From: Elysia chlorotica
Lineage: Eukaryota; Mollusca; Gastropoda; Plakobranchidae
Assembly (NCBI GenBank): GCA_003991915.1
Contig: RQTK01000132.1
Coordinates: forward strand, 653,427 to 717,426
Reading direction: 5' to 3'
DNA length: 64,000 nt
The position numbers and the translations under genes were made by a program. Positions within the stretch are counted from its first letter, which is position 1. Each line of letters begins with the position of its first letter. Of the stretch, positions 1 to 12,521 are shown one piece after another. The notes under the pieces were generated by a model that was not told where the DNA came from, made no database searches, and saw only the letters and a program-made list of their open reading frames with translations.

Positions 1-527
1 TTTTGATGTTTCTAACCAATGCTTAACCCAGAAAGGTTTAGTTTAATATAAAATAAAACTTTGATAGAATAAGTAGATCAGAATTTACAGTCTGAGTCAA
101 CACTAACAAACAACAATCTTGTTTCTCAGCTGGTTTTTATCAACATCTATCTTTTTATGATTTGGTTAGATTTCATCTTCGTTCCTTCTAACTGGATGCA
201 TTTGTGTTAGTGTAACTTCTACACAATTGATCTCTAACACAATAAAGAGGAAAACTATGATGAACCCGTTAGTCACTTTTAATCCCAAATTGTTATCAAC
301 TGCATTCGCCAAAAAGCACTGCGAGAAAATGATTTCTAGTCAATAGATCTATGTGGAGCTATGTGGACCACTTCTTATAACTCAAAAATAGAAAAACAGA
401 AAATTAAAATGCAATATATAGCAGCAATTTTCTAGTAAAACAGTAGCAATTTCCTTCTCATAAATATAAGTTCCAGTTCAGTTTACAGAAATATAATAAA
501 AATCCCTAAAAAAGAAGGATTATTAAC

Positions 528-761
528 CTGGGGCATAGGACAGCATCCGTAATGACCTTCCTGGTCTTCACAGCAGGTGCTCTCACTGGGGCATGTGGAC
601 TGATCAGGGCATGTTACATCCTTAAGTGTAGGGGCAACGGCTTTCACAGGATGCTTCTTGAACAAAGCTGTAGTGTCTTGGCCCTTATTGCACCTGCCTG
701 CTGAGACGTCACATGTGTAGTCCTCAGGGCAGCAGTGCAGACCGTCACTGCAGCACACAGC
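528..761 (-). CDS. GRN: GRN-A exon: granulin 8 second half / granulin 9 first half
   Basis: 78 codons, AVCCSDGLHCCPEDYTCD, linker, VTCPDQSTCPSESTCC to YGCCPMPQ. Acceptor ACACCAG; donor CAG|GTTAAT. The granulin 9 half needs a partner exon, which must lie left of base 1; bases 1-527 show only AT-rich intron-like sequence. Confidence 0.87.
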
Positions 762-3700
762 CTGGTGTCCACAGTAAAATGTACGATTTTCAATCAGGAT
801 TTCATGGCCCAGTAAGATTAATATGATCTTCTTTTACTTTTTAAATCAGATAATTGGTTGAAGCAAAACAAGGTACCACTATCTTGAAGATAAATACAAA
901 TTTTGTTTACCATTCCTGGTTCCTTGAATTATATAAAAGGGAAATTAAATGCTTCTCTATAATGTAATTCCAAAGTAAATTTAAGCATGGAATAGAAGAA
1001 AAAATAAGGTTATTCAAACATTTTTATGTCGGTAGATATGAAAGACATTAAATGTGCAAAAGAAAAGTTCCCATAAACCTAGATCAATATTAGGATTAAC
1101 CGGGTAAAGTATACTTAGCTCATAAATATTAAACCACATGAGTACATTTTAACTTTACAGAACTGAAAATCTTATTTTAGCTGTGAAAAATGAATAGCAA
1201 ATTAAAAAATCAATCTTTCTACTTCCCCCCTCAATCTAAGCTCCCAAATCAATTTTCTTGCAAAGAAAGGGGAAAAGAACTTTACCTTAGGAAGAGGACA
1301 GCAAGCATAGTTCCCCTGTTGATTTTTACAGCAGGTTTCGCCACTGGGGCATGCAGATCCATCAGGACATGAGACATTAATCTCTGTGGGTTCTGGCATT
1401 GCTGGTTGTTTGGTAAACCAGGCCAGGAGCTCATTGCCTTGGGTACATGTACCTGCACCAACATCACAGGTGTAGCCGTCAGGACAGCAGTGGAGTTTGT
1501 CAGAGCAGCACGTAGCCTGGTGATGTGGATGACCAATAAACACAATTTTTTAGTTGATATTTGATTTTAAAAATGTTAATTTATTGTGTTTCTTATGTAT
1601 TAATTAAAACTATGTCAAAGAAAAAAAATTCAAGGAAAGGAAAAGTTCTGCACTGAAGATTTGTATTAATATTTTAACACAAGATGATTGATTTATCAGC
1701 ACATTAAAGCTTGGGGGCTTAAAATTTCAAGTGTATTGTTTAAAAAATCTGTATTGGTATTCTAAAGGTAATAGGGATATATGGATAGATAAAACATGGA
1801 AAGTGCAAAGTCTGCAAATAATAAAGAGATCCATTAAAATGTCCTTACATTCAAAAGAGGACAGCAAGCATATCCTCCTTGTTGATCTTCACAACAGGTG
1901 CTTCCATCTGGGCATGTCGACTGGTCAGCACATGTGACAGTCTTTACATTAGCAGCTGCCTTGGCCGGTTGCTTGGTGAACAAGGCAGTAAAATCACTAC
2001 CCTTGTTACATCTACCAGCAGCGACATCACACGTGTAGTCATTGGGACAGCAGTGAATTTTGTCGGAGCAGCACACAGCCTGATAGTCAAAAGCATAAAG
2101 AATATGGCCTTACAAAATACTGTAATACTTGAAACCAATTAGGTGGTATAGTGTTGTTAAGTAAACTTTCTTCACTGAAAAGTAAATTAACCTTAAAAAT
2201 TGTTCAAAACTTCTTTTCCAAAACAGAAAAAAGACGACTAAACTCAATAAAACCCAATTCAGTGTTGGAAAAGAAGATAAAATGCTGATAATGGATACAT
2301 GTAAAAATTTCACTTAAAACATTCTAGAAAACAAACCTTGAACTCTTCTTCTCATTTCTTTTTTTTTTTTTTTTAACTTTTGATTTTTGTAAAAAAAAAA
2401 TTAAAATTAAGAAAAAAAATTACCATACAACCACACATGTATGGAAAATTCGGGTGATACATAAATTTAACTTTTGAAAAAAATAAATAAAGTGTTTGCC
2501 AAAATGAATAGGAAAAGGAAGTTCGGCAATAGCTTACTTTTGGAAGAGGGCAGCATGCATACTGGCCCTGTTGGCTTTCACAACAAGTACTCCCACTTGG
2601 GCAGGTGGACTGATCGGGGCATGTCACATCGTTTGCTGGTTCTTCTGTAGGTATGGTGGACACTTTGGAAGCCCATGATAGCACCTCACTGCCCTTTATG
2701 CATGATGCAATTCCTACATCACAGGTGTAACCTTTGGGGCAGCAGTGGAACCTGTCTGAGCAGCATACAGCCTAGGAGGAAAAGCAACAATATTTGTGTA
2801 GGCCGAGGAAAAGGGCAGAAAAGATAAAAAAAATTGTTCATTTCCTGGTGTTGATCAATTCAAGGTCTGCCTTTTTTATGGGCTTTATATTTTCTAAATA
2901 TCTCATTGGTTCTTTATTTATTTTTCTTGTACTTTTAAAGACTCAGAAAATGAGGGTGGGGGAGGTGGGGATATATTTGGCTTCATATTTCAAAACAAGA
3001 AATTCTCATGATTCCATGCTTTCTTGATTTTCCGTAAGTATAACAAGATGATATTTAACACACACAAAAATCAAATACATAAAATACCTACTAAAATAAC
3101 ATATACCACTTGATTTTACTGAATAACCAAATCATTAATACTTAATGGCAGATTGAGCCAAAGCATGTTTAATTGTATTTGAAGTTCAAGAAGAAGAAGA
3201 AGAAAAATGTATTTCTTTAATATGGTCACTTTTTAACGGGCATGTTTGTGTTCAGAGATTTCAGAGAAAAACTTACTAATCAAAATATTGTTTGAAAAAT
3301 GTTTTATGAATGATGAATTGCGATACATGAAATTAATACATAAAAAAAAACTTTTCCTTACATCAGGAAGAGGGCAACAGGCATAACTATTTTGTTTTCC
3401 AGAGCAGCATGTCTCTCCATCAAGGCATGTAGAGTTGTCTGGGAAGATGGATATTTCTTTGGGAATAACTTTAGTTGGGGTGGTTGCCTGTTTCGAGACC
3501 CAAGCAATAACATCATTCCCTTTACTGCAGGTGCCAGCAGCTACGTCACATCTGTAACCACTGGGGCAGCAGTGGACACGGTCAGCACAGCACACAGCCT
3601 GCACGGAACAATTGGTATGAAATGCAACATATCTAGATCATTTTTGTTCTGGTGTTATAGTGGTTGATAAAATAGTACACTTAGAATTTAAAGCAATAAA

Positions 3701-6700
3701 CGGTCTTAATTGGTCTACAGTTGACAAAATATGGCTTGAGAAATTTTGATTGCTTTTCTTTTTTTCCAAAAAATAAACCTTAAGCAACAGCATTGAGAGT
3801 AATTTTCAAGTATGCCTGTGCTCCTGCAAAGTTATGTGCTTCTCATAAACTTTCTAATCTACACATTAAAAAAGACTGTTTCTAAAGTAAGTTTGAGGCT
3901 GTCAAATGTAAAGTTTATATTTGAATGCTTTTGTACATAAATTATTACATTGAATATTAGCGTCATAACAATCCATTATACTAATAGGTTTGAGGAATGG
4001 AAGAAATGAAAGAGAATTTTTTTTAAACCTGTCTCTTTTTCTGATAAAATAAAAAAAGCTTATATATGTTATCTCTTTTAAAAACGGTGAAAATATCAAA
4101 ACAGTCTCATTCCAATCATAAACATCTTTGGGTATCAAAGCAAGTATAACTTTTAAATTATTTTAACTGAGAACACTGTATATTAGAATGCATTTTCTCT
4201 TTATGATCCATGGGCCTGATAGTATTAGATTAAAAATGAGCTTGTCACAAAGATTACCTGTGGCAATGGACAGCATCCATACCCCCCAGACAATATCTCA
4301 CAGCAGGTGTATTGGTTAGGACAAGCCACTGCCCCTCCAGGACACGGAACACTGGCATTTTCTGAGACATCAAACTCAGCAGCAGAAAGCTCAGGCTCTG
4401 CTGGGGTGGAAGGTTTCTTCACTGCCAATGATACTGAGGAATTGCCTTGATTACATTTCCCCACCTCACTGTCACAGGTGTGGCCATTAGGGCAGCAATG
4501 AATCTGGTCATCACAGCAGACAGCCTGAAAAGTAACAAAATAAGAGCATAATGAACCTTTGAAAAAGACAGCAGGAATAATCATAGTAAGAACATTTTCA
4601 TTTAGTTGAAAATGGAAAAGTTTTCTTTTCTTGCTCTTTTGAAACAGTACCCTTTAGATGATTATAAGCACCACTTAAGAGAACTTTACTTCAGAGAGTA
4701 TTTTCATTCATAAATAGATGGCATGGAATATATTCTTGTAACTGCTTTCACTTTTGTGGAAATGTAGCCCAGTTTCTGTTTTTATAATGCATCTACATGT
4801 AATATGGGTCATTGAAGACAAATAGATGTTATGTTTTTAATGCACATGTTTTGTTATAATTATTCAATTTCTTCTGGTCAAAAGCTTTCAAAATCTGGCC
4901 AGTAAAAACAAACTTCACATGACGCAGCTTTGATTATCACTGACTTTTAAATTATTTTTGTAAATCTTATCACTAATCCAAGACAAAACATGAATACTAA
5001 TAGAAATAATTATGTAAAATTTCATCTAATTTTTTAAGTTCATTCATTGTTTTTGTTTTACCTCGGGGAGTGGGCAGCAAGCATAGGTACCAGTATTATC
5101 TTTACAACATGTGTGGCCATTGGGACATTTTGAACCATCAGGGCAAGTCAAACTTTCCTCAACCACCTAAAAATTGAAAGAAAAAGGTTTGTTTAAAAAG
5201 AAGCAGTTGGCCTTTCCATCTAAACAAAAAAACAAAAAAAAACATAGAGGCCTTTGAGGAAATTTTGGGCAATGTAAAAAAAAATTAGAAAAAGGCAGGT
5301 GTTTCATTAAAATATTATGTTGTAATACTTAATTATTATTGATTAATCATCATTTGCTGCTGTGAAAGTGATATTACAAATTGTTTTGAATAATTTTTTT
5401 TGCAGTCTCTTAACAAGTGCATAACTTTTTAGGAAATAGTGGCATAAGGTCTTTCAAGTTTATCTTTTAAAAGAAGAAATCTTTAAGGATTCTTTAGTTT
5501 AAATAACACATGGAATTTCCTTATTTTTAACTCTACAAAATTGATACCTCATACACAAATTGATTGTATCACCTGCATGCTGTTTTAGCAAAAAAGATAT
5601 ATTTTTAATAAGATCAGGTACAAAAATTACAACAAACTTGCTTGATTTAGGAAAACCAAAAGAATAGCACACACAAAATCATCATGTTATGTGGGTAATA
5701 GGAAGGAAAATAGCGGGTTGTGGGTAGAGTAGGGCACTGAATACCTCACACCTCATAACAGTTTGAACATTGCTGTCTTTGTTTGCTTATCATGCCAAAC
5801 ATGTGTTCAATGCAGAGATAGAGCTAACCGCAAATAGAAGTTTTAAGAATTGCCAAATGTGTAATCAACAATACTACATTCATTGCCTTTTTTCCTTAAC
5901 CGTGTGAACATATTTAAAGCAAAAGATTTTAAGTCGAAAAAGTAAAAATCAACTGAAGAATAAAGTCAATGAGGACATCCCTCGTTGTTCTTAGTAAATC
6001 AAAATGTAATTAAAAAACAATAAATGGAAATTACACTCGTCTCTTTGAACAGTTTAATATTTGCAGGATTGGTGGAAGAACATGACAATCATTTATAACA
6101 ATGCAACCAATTTAAAAAATCCTGAAATATTTTTAGAAGGATAAAAAGTTCATTCCAAAAGAGAAAAAGCTTATTTATTACAAAACATATTTATTGTTAT
6201 AAAAATGACAGATATACCTTATTATTTTGACAAACAGGAAATAAATTTTATTTACATCTGTACAAGTATAATTGCTTTGTTGAAATATTTAAGAAAAGCA
6301 AAACAAATTTTAAAGGCAACCAGAATGAAGAAAAAGGATAAAAATAAGTTTTACATTTTTTTTTTTTAGGAAAGCACACAACAAATTGTATAAAGCAAAT
6401 TTTGCAGGGCCCTTACGCAGTTAAGTAATAAACTAAAAAAAAAAAAAGTTGTAGCTAATTCACCAAGATGGTTCATTATTGTCTTTTTAACAGAAAAGTA
6501 TCTTTTTGCACTACTGTTGGTCATAATGGTAGAATGGAAGATGACAAGATAAAAAGGTACTTGTATTTTTAAATTAGTTTCCAAACAAAGTGAACAATTC
6601 TAATAACAGATCCTCAAAACATCCTTGATATTAACTGAAAACATAGAAGTCATAAAATAAAGGATAAAAGCATTGGGGTGATATTATGTGCAGACTCATT

Positions 6701-9700
6701 AAGGTTTTCATGAGGGGAAAAAACCCACAAATGAGATCACAATTGGCAATGGGATTTAAACGCTTCTAGTGATTCTGTGATAAGAAAGAAAATCATAACC
6801 TTTTCTGGAATTTGCAATGTCAAGCCTTCATTTGAAGCTACAACCATATCAAATATTTCCTCCCTAAAATCTTGGAAGTTGGACTTCCGATAGCATCGAT
6901 GATGGAGCATGTCACAGAAACTTTGCCTTGGACAGCAGTGGATGCCATCTGGACAGCAGACGCCCTAGTGGTTTCAGTTGTAAATGTGCATATAGTATCA
7001 AATGAGAAGGAATTTCCGTTATTAACAATGGAAGAGAGAGTAAAAACGATGGAGATTTCTAAAAAAGAGACATCAATAATGATATTTATATATATAAAAG
7101 GAGTTGATAGAGTATACAAGGTTTAAAATAAAAGAACATAATAAAAGGTAAAGTGCAACAAAATTGAATATATTCACATACTTATTAAAGTCATTACTCC
7201 TTTTATTTTTAAATCTAAACAACACTAAAAGCTTTGAAGATCATCTTGTCAGATGCTTTTTTTTTTTAATTGTAAAGACTTTTAGTCTAATAAATAAAGT
7301 TGATGCAGAATCAAACTAAATCTCACTGGGCTCCATTACCTGGGGGTAAGGGCAACAGCTTGGGACAGTGCTGTTTTGACCTTTAGGCTTTTCACAGCAT
7401 GGACGTCCACCAGAGCAGAAATACTTGGGATCTTTACATGCAGTACCATTACCCAGATTTGGCTGAGTAGTAAACAACGCTATGTTACACTTCAATACAA
7501 CAAATGCATGCTTTTCCACATAATTTGAAAAAAAAATTATGATTTATGTGGTATATATTACTCATAATAGAAAATGATAGATGTTCCCGCCTGTTACAAG
7601 CATTAGAGAGTTATCTCTGCACCTCAATCATGAAATTGCTACAAGGAAAAGAAAAATTGTTTTCAGAATTTTAGTATCCTATTCTTTTAATTTTTCTTCA
7701 CATAAAATAGCTATAACTATAAATATTCCTAGACTAATGTATTGTGAGCATGGAATTCAAAGCTCTCTTTTTTGTCATCACGAAACATGATCTGCATTAA
7801 GTGCAGGGAGCTACATGAGGAAAGTTAGGAGTTTAAAAAGTAAATTGTAGCTAAAATTGAACTGCCGTCAGGGGATCTATTGAGTCTTGAATCTATACAG
7901 GCATGGAACAAAAGTAAGAAATGGTCATATTTTCACTTTTGTAACATTTCTACGCTATGGCAAAAATATTATTTCTTTACCATCCATCTACATCATTGGG
8001 CAAACGTTAACTCAAAGGCATAGGAATATGTGCAAGGGTAGAAAGAGGGGTAAAAATGTTTAATTTTCTCTTGACAAAAAATTCAATGCAACTGTTTATA
8101 ATAAAGTATAAAGACATTTTCAGAAAAAAAAGTCAATTACATTAAAATGCAAAACATAAATACATGTATACAAATACAAAAGCTGTTTCTAAAGAAATCT
8201 TTTTATTGTGATAAGCGTACATAATTACGTTTTTTGATTTGTATGGAGTAAATCTTATAATCCCATTCAGCCTATTAAAAACAATTGGGAGATAGGTGGT
8301 CTTGGAGATGCGTAAAAACATTGATCCCAGGGTGATAGAATAAAAAATGCACTAATGAAATGTCTTGTCTACTGTCTAAAGCAACCACAGATACACAATG
8401 TGGAGTGTGTCTTATCTGTACATATAAAAAAATGGAAATGATGACAGCAACTTTTGTTTTCCAATTTACACTGCACAAGAGAAATGTTTCCCATTTCCTT
8501 TTGAACTTAGCATCTTGGATTTACATGACATAAAAGCAACATTGGTGCCATACTCTTTGACAGATTGTAAGGGAACCAAGAGCCAGAATCCTGATTTTGC
8601 TAATGAAATGTCTTGTCTACTGTCTAAAGCAACCACAGATACACAATGTGGAGTGTGTCTTATCTGTACATATAAAAAAATGGAAATGATGACAGCAACT
8701 TTTGTTTTCCAATTTACACTGCACAAGAGAAATGTTTCCCATTTCCTTTTGAACTTAGCATCTTGGATTTACATGACATAAAAGCAACATTGGTGCCATA
8801 CTCTTTGACAGATTGTAACGGAACCAAGAGCCACAATCCTGATTTTTCTAGATAAATAGCATTGTGAGGTAGGTAGCCATTGCTTTCCTCGCCATGACTT
8901 AAGAGACTCAGCTACCCATCCTGTATTTGGTTGACACAAGGGGCTTACAAAATTTTTCGTTCACACCAAGGATCAAATCCAGCACCTTCACAATCATGGC
9001 TCAATGCGTTATCCAGTGATTCAATGCCACGCTCTTACAAGAGTTAAAACACAAACAGCAAAAAAACAGCTTTTGCAGGGTTATTGATTCAGATCTTGGT
9101 TTCATTCTTTTTAAATAAAATACATTAAGAAAATTGCATTAAACCAAGTAGGTCTCTCAATCATTTAGGTTGCGAAGAGTATCACAAACAAAAGCAACTC
9201 AACTTTGCATCACATTAGAAAGGATTTGATCTATACACTAATAAATAATTCAAAACGTCACACATGTGTTAAACTGTTCAATTTTCATGAAAAAACAATG
9301 CATTTTTCCACCAGTAAGCATAGGAGAGATAAGTATTTACTATTAGATGGGATCTTTTTTAAAATTGTCATTCGGGTTAGTTATGAGATAGTTTAAAGAG
9401 ACAATAAACATTTTTATTTCTTTAAAATAGTACAAAGTCACATTAAAATTGATATTTTTTACTTAGAGAAAGTTGATCCAATGAGCTCCCATGGAAATGA
9501 TCCCCAACACTATGAAGCACGGCACATGATGATGATGTTGTAAGACAGTTAATAAATTAAACTTGTAGCAATGGTGACTCCATGAACTCTCTGAAGGGTA
9601 AAAGCATAAAAATTGTGCGTAAAAAAAGGTCAGTTAAAAGTGAATAACATATATAGTAGTTTAAAAGATCCATGTGTAGTATTATCAGTTTAATTTTATT

Positions 9701-12521
9701 TTTTACATTTTTATACATGTGTACATCAATGTCTTAGAAACCTCAGTTTGCACTGAGTAGGCTACTAACATCAGTAAATATTCTCTCCAGTGGTTTGAAA
9801 GCCAGGTGCAGATTTCTTTCACACTGAAATATTGGACAGTCAACCAAAATGTGACTAATGGATTGACTAATGGATATCTGATAGTTGGGAGGAGTGAGGG
9901 TGTGTGTGCATGGATTAGCCAGTTATTGGTGTGTGACTGCAGAACAATGCAGAATTATCGAAAGGGAGTAGATTTTGTGTCCGAAATGTGAAAATGTAAA
10001 CCTTGTCAGGAATGTGTTCAACTAGTCCCATGGGTGATATCAATGCCATGTCCAAGACTTCACCAATTGGACTGTCAGCATAAGATTGGCGGAAACATCT
10101 TTTATTAACCATATCGCAAAAGCTTTGTCTTGGACAGCAGTGAATGCCATCTGGGCAGCAGACACCCTGAGATTTCAAACAAAGACTAATAGTGAAATTA
10201 TTTATATGCATTTAATCAATGCAATGCTAAAATAACTCTTAATCAATTTCGGCTTTGAACAAAGACCCTACGCGATAGGGAGTGAAACAGCTTTTAAGGA
10301 GACGAATTTGAGATTAACAAAAGGTTCAATAGTTGAGAGATAAATATGGAAAAGAATGTGATGGTATGTCAACAGATACGTTTTGAAAACGGGAACTTTA
10401 ACACCTATTATACAAGATTACTTAAAATTATAAGTTTGTCCTATTTCTTTGAGGATAATCAACTAGGAGGTTTGAACATTACATCTGACAAAAAGCAACG
10501 AGTTGCTCAAATCCAAATATTTCAACAATTTTTAAATATCACTGAGCACGTTAACCTACACCATGACGGTTAAGTTTTTTTGGGTCACCCAATTTTTTGT
10601 TTCTTTTGTTGCTTAACAACCAATGTCAGCACTATATAAACTATAATTTTATTGTGGACAAACTCCAACGTTATGAGCTGCGACATACGGAAAAGGGTGG
10701 GGAGACTTGGATTCCTGTCTCAGCCTGTCACATTAAACTGACGATAACTCAAGCAGTAGGGGATGAAATTGGACAAGTAAATCTTTAAATGACCGTGGCT
10801 GTTGTCAACCAAAACCATTACATTTTTTCAAAATACATAAAAATACCATTAAATACAGATCGGAATTTTAGTCTAACACATTGTTTTAACAAATATACAT
10901 ATGGCTAGGAAAGATGATGAGGTGATCAAACAATGCTAGTCGATAAGCTAAGCCCAAGGCTTGGAAAATTTATGTTACCTGGGGGTATGGGCAACAACTA
11001 GGAACAGTAGCATTTGCTCTTTCACAGCAGGGTCGATTATCTGAACAGAAATACTTGGGATTTTTGCAAGAGGTGTTGTTACCCAGATTTGGCTAGGCAA
11101 GTCATAAGGAAACAAAATAAGCATGATTTAGTGAAAAGAAAAGGATGCACAAGAATAGCCTGATCATTTGTATGCACTGTATACCTTTTGGGGGAAAATA
11201 GAGTTATGTTTGTTTTTTACTGCATGTCAGCACTGCAACGGCTATATTTATAGAGTTTTATATGTAATACAATAACATTTCATATAATTATTTGGATTAT
11301 ATATTGACTAGTTGTAATAAAGAGATTGTTAAGTTTCCAATTTCTCATGAAGCTTTGTAACTATGGTGAATGTCATTTTCATTTTATATATCAGTGTTAA
11401 GCTATTTTTATACATTTTTATGGAGGTAAAAATACTAATTATAAAATATGGAAAAAGAACATCAAAAACATCTCATCTGCAATACAATGTGAGATATGTA
11501 CACATTCATATAAAAAAAACTTGACTGACTTAACAGACCTGAATCGTTTGCCTACAACAAAAATCATGCTTAATGAGAAGGGTTCACAATAAAAGAAAAA
11601 CATACCTCTCTTTTGTGATATAAAAGGATTTCTTAACGTCTATGATTATGAATAAAGTAAATTTGACAATTTTGAAAAGCACTAGATCTATATTTAACAA
11701 ACGAATATGCCCATCGGGTCAATTTCTTATATTCAGCTGTAATAATGATAAACATTTTGATTCAAGTAACATGAGGAGAGAAAACAAAAGTATTCTTGTA
11801 TTGCAATATGGTCAATTCATAAATAAATTTGCTGTAACCTCGGTCATAATACATTAGCATTTTAAAAATTTACACAATGTGTTTCACAATTTAAAAAATG
11901 CATTTTCAAAATTAATAATAATTATCATGTGCACTAAAGTAGTTATGGCAATTTTAAATCAATTGAGGACCATATTAGAACCGAAACCAAAATTAGATAC
12001 ATAAAGAGATTGTATATTAAAAAATGTCCATGTCCATTGTTTGTACTACAAAGCATCACAATAAAAGCTTCCAATCCCTGGCATTTAAAGAAAGAAGCAA
12101 AAATCTCTAAGTTTCATAAATTACATGTGCATACACATTAAACATTTTGGGAATCATCCATTAAAGAAATAGAGTTCAATGTAAAAATTAGATGATCAAT
12201 AAAGACAGATATTTTTAGTGTTTGAAAAAAAAAAAAAAAAATTTCCAAAACCTCATAAGGATTTTTTAGAATGTTAAATGATAATTATTAAAAAGAAAAA
12301 GGAAAAAAAAAATTTGTGATTTCGAGAGAAGAGCTGCAGTAAAAAAAAAGGAAAAAATCTCATTTAAAAGTCTCTACCTGATTCTCTTGAGGCTCAAAGA
12401 AAAGAACATTGTCATTTTGATGTAAAGTCCCCTCCTCCTCTGGAATATCCATCCTATTCACATTCATTGCACAGCAGGCGCCTATTAGGGCTAGCATGGC
12501 AATACATATACTGATCTTCAT
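528..12521 (-). CDS. GRN: Progranulin gene GRN-A, multi-exon, 3' end outside window
   Basis: Secreted precursor of repeated granulin modules. Exons in transcript order: 12378-12521, 10979-11092, 10002-10166, 7340-7462, 6800-6964, 5062-5166, 4258-4524, 3362-3598, 2538-2771, 1849-2079, 1286-1516, 528-761. They sum to 2250 nt (750 codons) without a stop. Every exon length is a multiple of three and every junction is phase 0. Each granulin is split across an intron: one exon ends ...CCPLPx and the next begins xVCCxDxxHCCPxxxxCD. Eight 12-Cys-type motifs are complete in view and the last exon carries the first half of a ninth, so the gene continues beyond base 1. Known family role: progranulin is a secreted growth factor and lysosomal precursor, and a granulin of the snail Biomphalaria glabrata is reported to drive haemocyte proliferation. 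Function here is inferred from family. Exon edges come from splice signals read by eye; the donors at 10002 and 6800 (GTTTAC, GTTATG) are weak. Confidence 0.9.
1286..1516 (-). CDS. GRN: GRN-A exon: granulin 7 second half / granulin 8 first half
   Basis: 77 codons, ATCCSDKLHCCPDGYTCD, linker with TKQPAMPEP, VSCPDGSACPSGETCC to YACCPLPK. Acceptor TCACCAG; donor AAG|GTAAAG. Full cysteine set. Confidence 0.88.
1849..2079 (-). CDS. GRN: GRN-A exon: granulin 6 second half / granulin 7 first half
   Basis: 77 codons, AVCCSDKIHCCPNDYTCD, linker with TKQPAKAA, VTCADQSTCPDGSTCC to YACCPLLN. Acceptor ACTATCAG; donor AAT|GTAAGG. Full cysteine set. Confidence 0.88.
2538..2771 (-). CDS. GRN: GRN-A exon: granulin 5 second half / granulin 6 first half
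   Basis: 78 codons, AVCCSDRFHCCPKGYTCD, linker, VTCPDQSTCPSGSTCC to YACCPLPK. The upstream part lies before the first Met of the visible ORF but is in the same open frame. Acceptor TCCTAG; donor AAA|GTAAGC. Confidence 0.87.
3362..3598 (-). CDS. GRN: GRN-A exon: granulin 4 second half / granulin 5 first half (one Cys missing)
   Basis: 79 codons, AVCCADRVHCCPSGYRCD, linker, then ISIFPDNSTCLDGETCC to YACCPLPD. The first cysteine of the granulin 5 half is replaced by Phe (codon TTC at 3443-3445 on the minus strand), whereas the sister exons have Cys before PD. Acceptor GTGCAG; donor GAT|GTAAGG. Confidence 0.87.
4258..4524 (-). CDS. GRN: GRN-A exon: granulin 3 second half / granulin 4 first half
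   Basis: 89 codons, the longest granulin exon here. It starts AVCCDDQIHCCPNGHTCD, has a long Ser/Glu/Pro linker (about 30 residues), then VPCPGGAVACPNQYTCC to GCCPLPQ. Acceptor TTTTCAG; donor CAG|GTAATC. Confidence 0.88.
5062..5166 (-). CDS. GRN: GRN-A exon: first half of granulin 3
   Basis: 35 codons, VVEESLTCPDGSKC through YACCPLPE. It encodes only a half granulin with no preceding second half, as expected after the linker exon 6800-6964. Acceptor TTTTTAG; donor GAG|GTAAAA. Too short to appear as a stand-alone long ORF. Confidence 0.85.
6800..6964 (-). CDS. GRN: GRN-A exon: second half of granulin 2 plus linker
   Basis: 55 codons beginning GVCCPDGIHCCPRQSFCDML, then a Cys-free linker ending LQIPEK. 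Same length and design as 10002-10166, but the linker has diverged. Acceptor CCACTAG; donor AAG|GTTATG is weak. Confidence 0.8.
7340..7462 (-). CDS. GRN: GRN-A exon: first half of granulin 2
   Basis: 41 codons, PNLGNGTACK to VPSCCPYPQ. The order of cysteines matches the exon at 10979-11092, and the flanking intron words also resemble it (CAG before CCAAATCTGGGTAA). The donor is CAG|GTAATG. Confidence 0.85.
8353..8848. repeat. 248-bp tandem duplication in a GRN-A intron
   Basis: Unit beginning TAATGAAATGTCTTGTC at 8353 recurs at 8601. The copies differ at very few bases (AAGGGAACC versus AACGGAACC; CCAGAATCC versus CCACAATCC). It sits between the exons at 7340 and 10002. Confidence 0.92.
8870..9045 (-). 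repeat. tRNA-derived SINE-like sequence in a GRN-A intron
   Basis: On the minus strand, AAGAGCGTGGCATTG...GGATAACGCATTGAGCC followed by GCTGGATTTGATCCTTGG resembles tRNA A and B boxes, then a non-tRNA body. Degenerate; no intact tRNA. Confidence 0.45.
10002..10166 (-). CDS. GRN: GRN-A exon: second half of granulin 1 plus linker
   Basis: 55 codons beginning GVCCPDGIHCCPRQSFCD, the second half of a granulin with six cysteines, followed by a linker of about 28 residues (ending EHIPDK) free of cysteine. The acceptor is AATCTCAG; the donor AAG|GTTTAC is non-consensus, so the 3' edge is less certain. The length equals that of its paralogue at 6800-6964. Confidence 0.8.
10979..11092 (-). CDS. GRN: GRN-A exon: first half of granulin 1
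   Basis: 38 codons, from PNLGNNTSCK to VPSCCPYPQ, with six of the twelve granulin cysteines (C, C, CC, CC). The acceptor is TTGCCTAG and the donor is CAG|GTAACA. It contains two N-glycosylation sequons (NNT, NAT). It is paralogous to the exon at 7340-7462. Confidence 0.85.
12378..12521 (-). CDS. GRN: GRN-A exon: signal peptide and acidic pro-segment
   Basis: 48 codons starting MKISICIAMLALIGACCA, a typical secretory signal with a short basic start, hydrophobic core and small residues at the likely cleavage site. An acidic segment (MDIPEEEG, ending EPQENQ) follows. The donor is CAG|GTAGAG. Upstream of the ATG the minus strand reads ATTCCTCAG directly against ATGAAG, a good acceptor, so a 5' UTR exon probably splices just before the start codon. 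This start is chosen because the sequence upstream lacks signal-peptide character. Confidence 0.8.
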
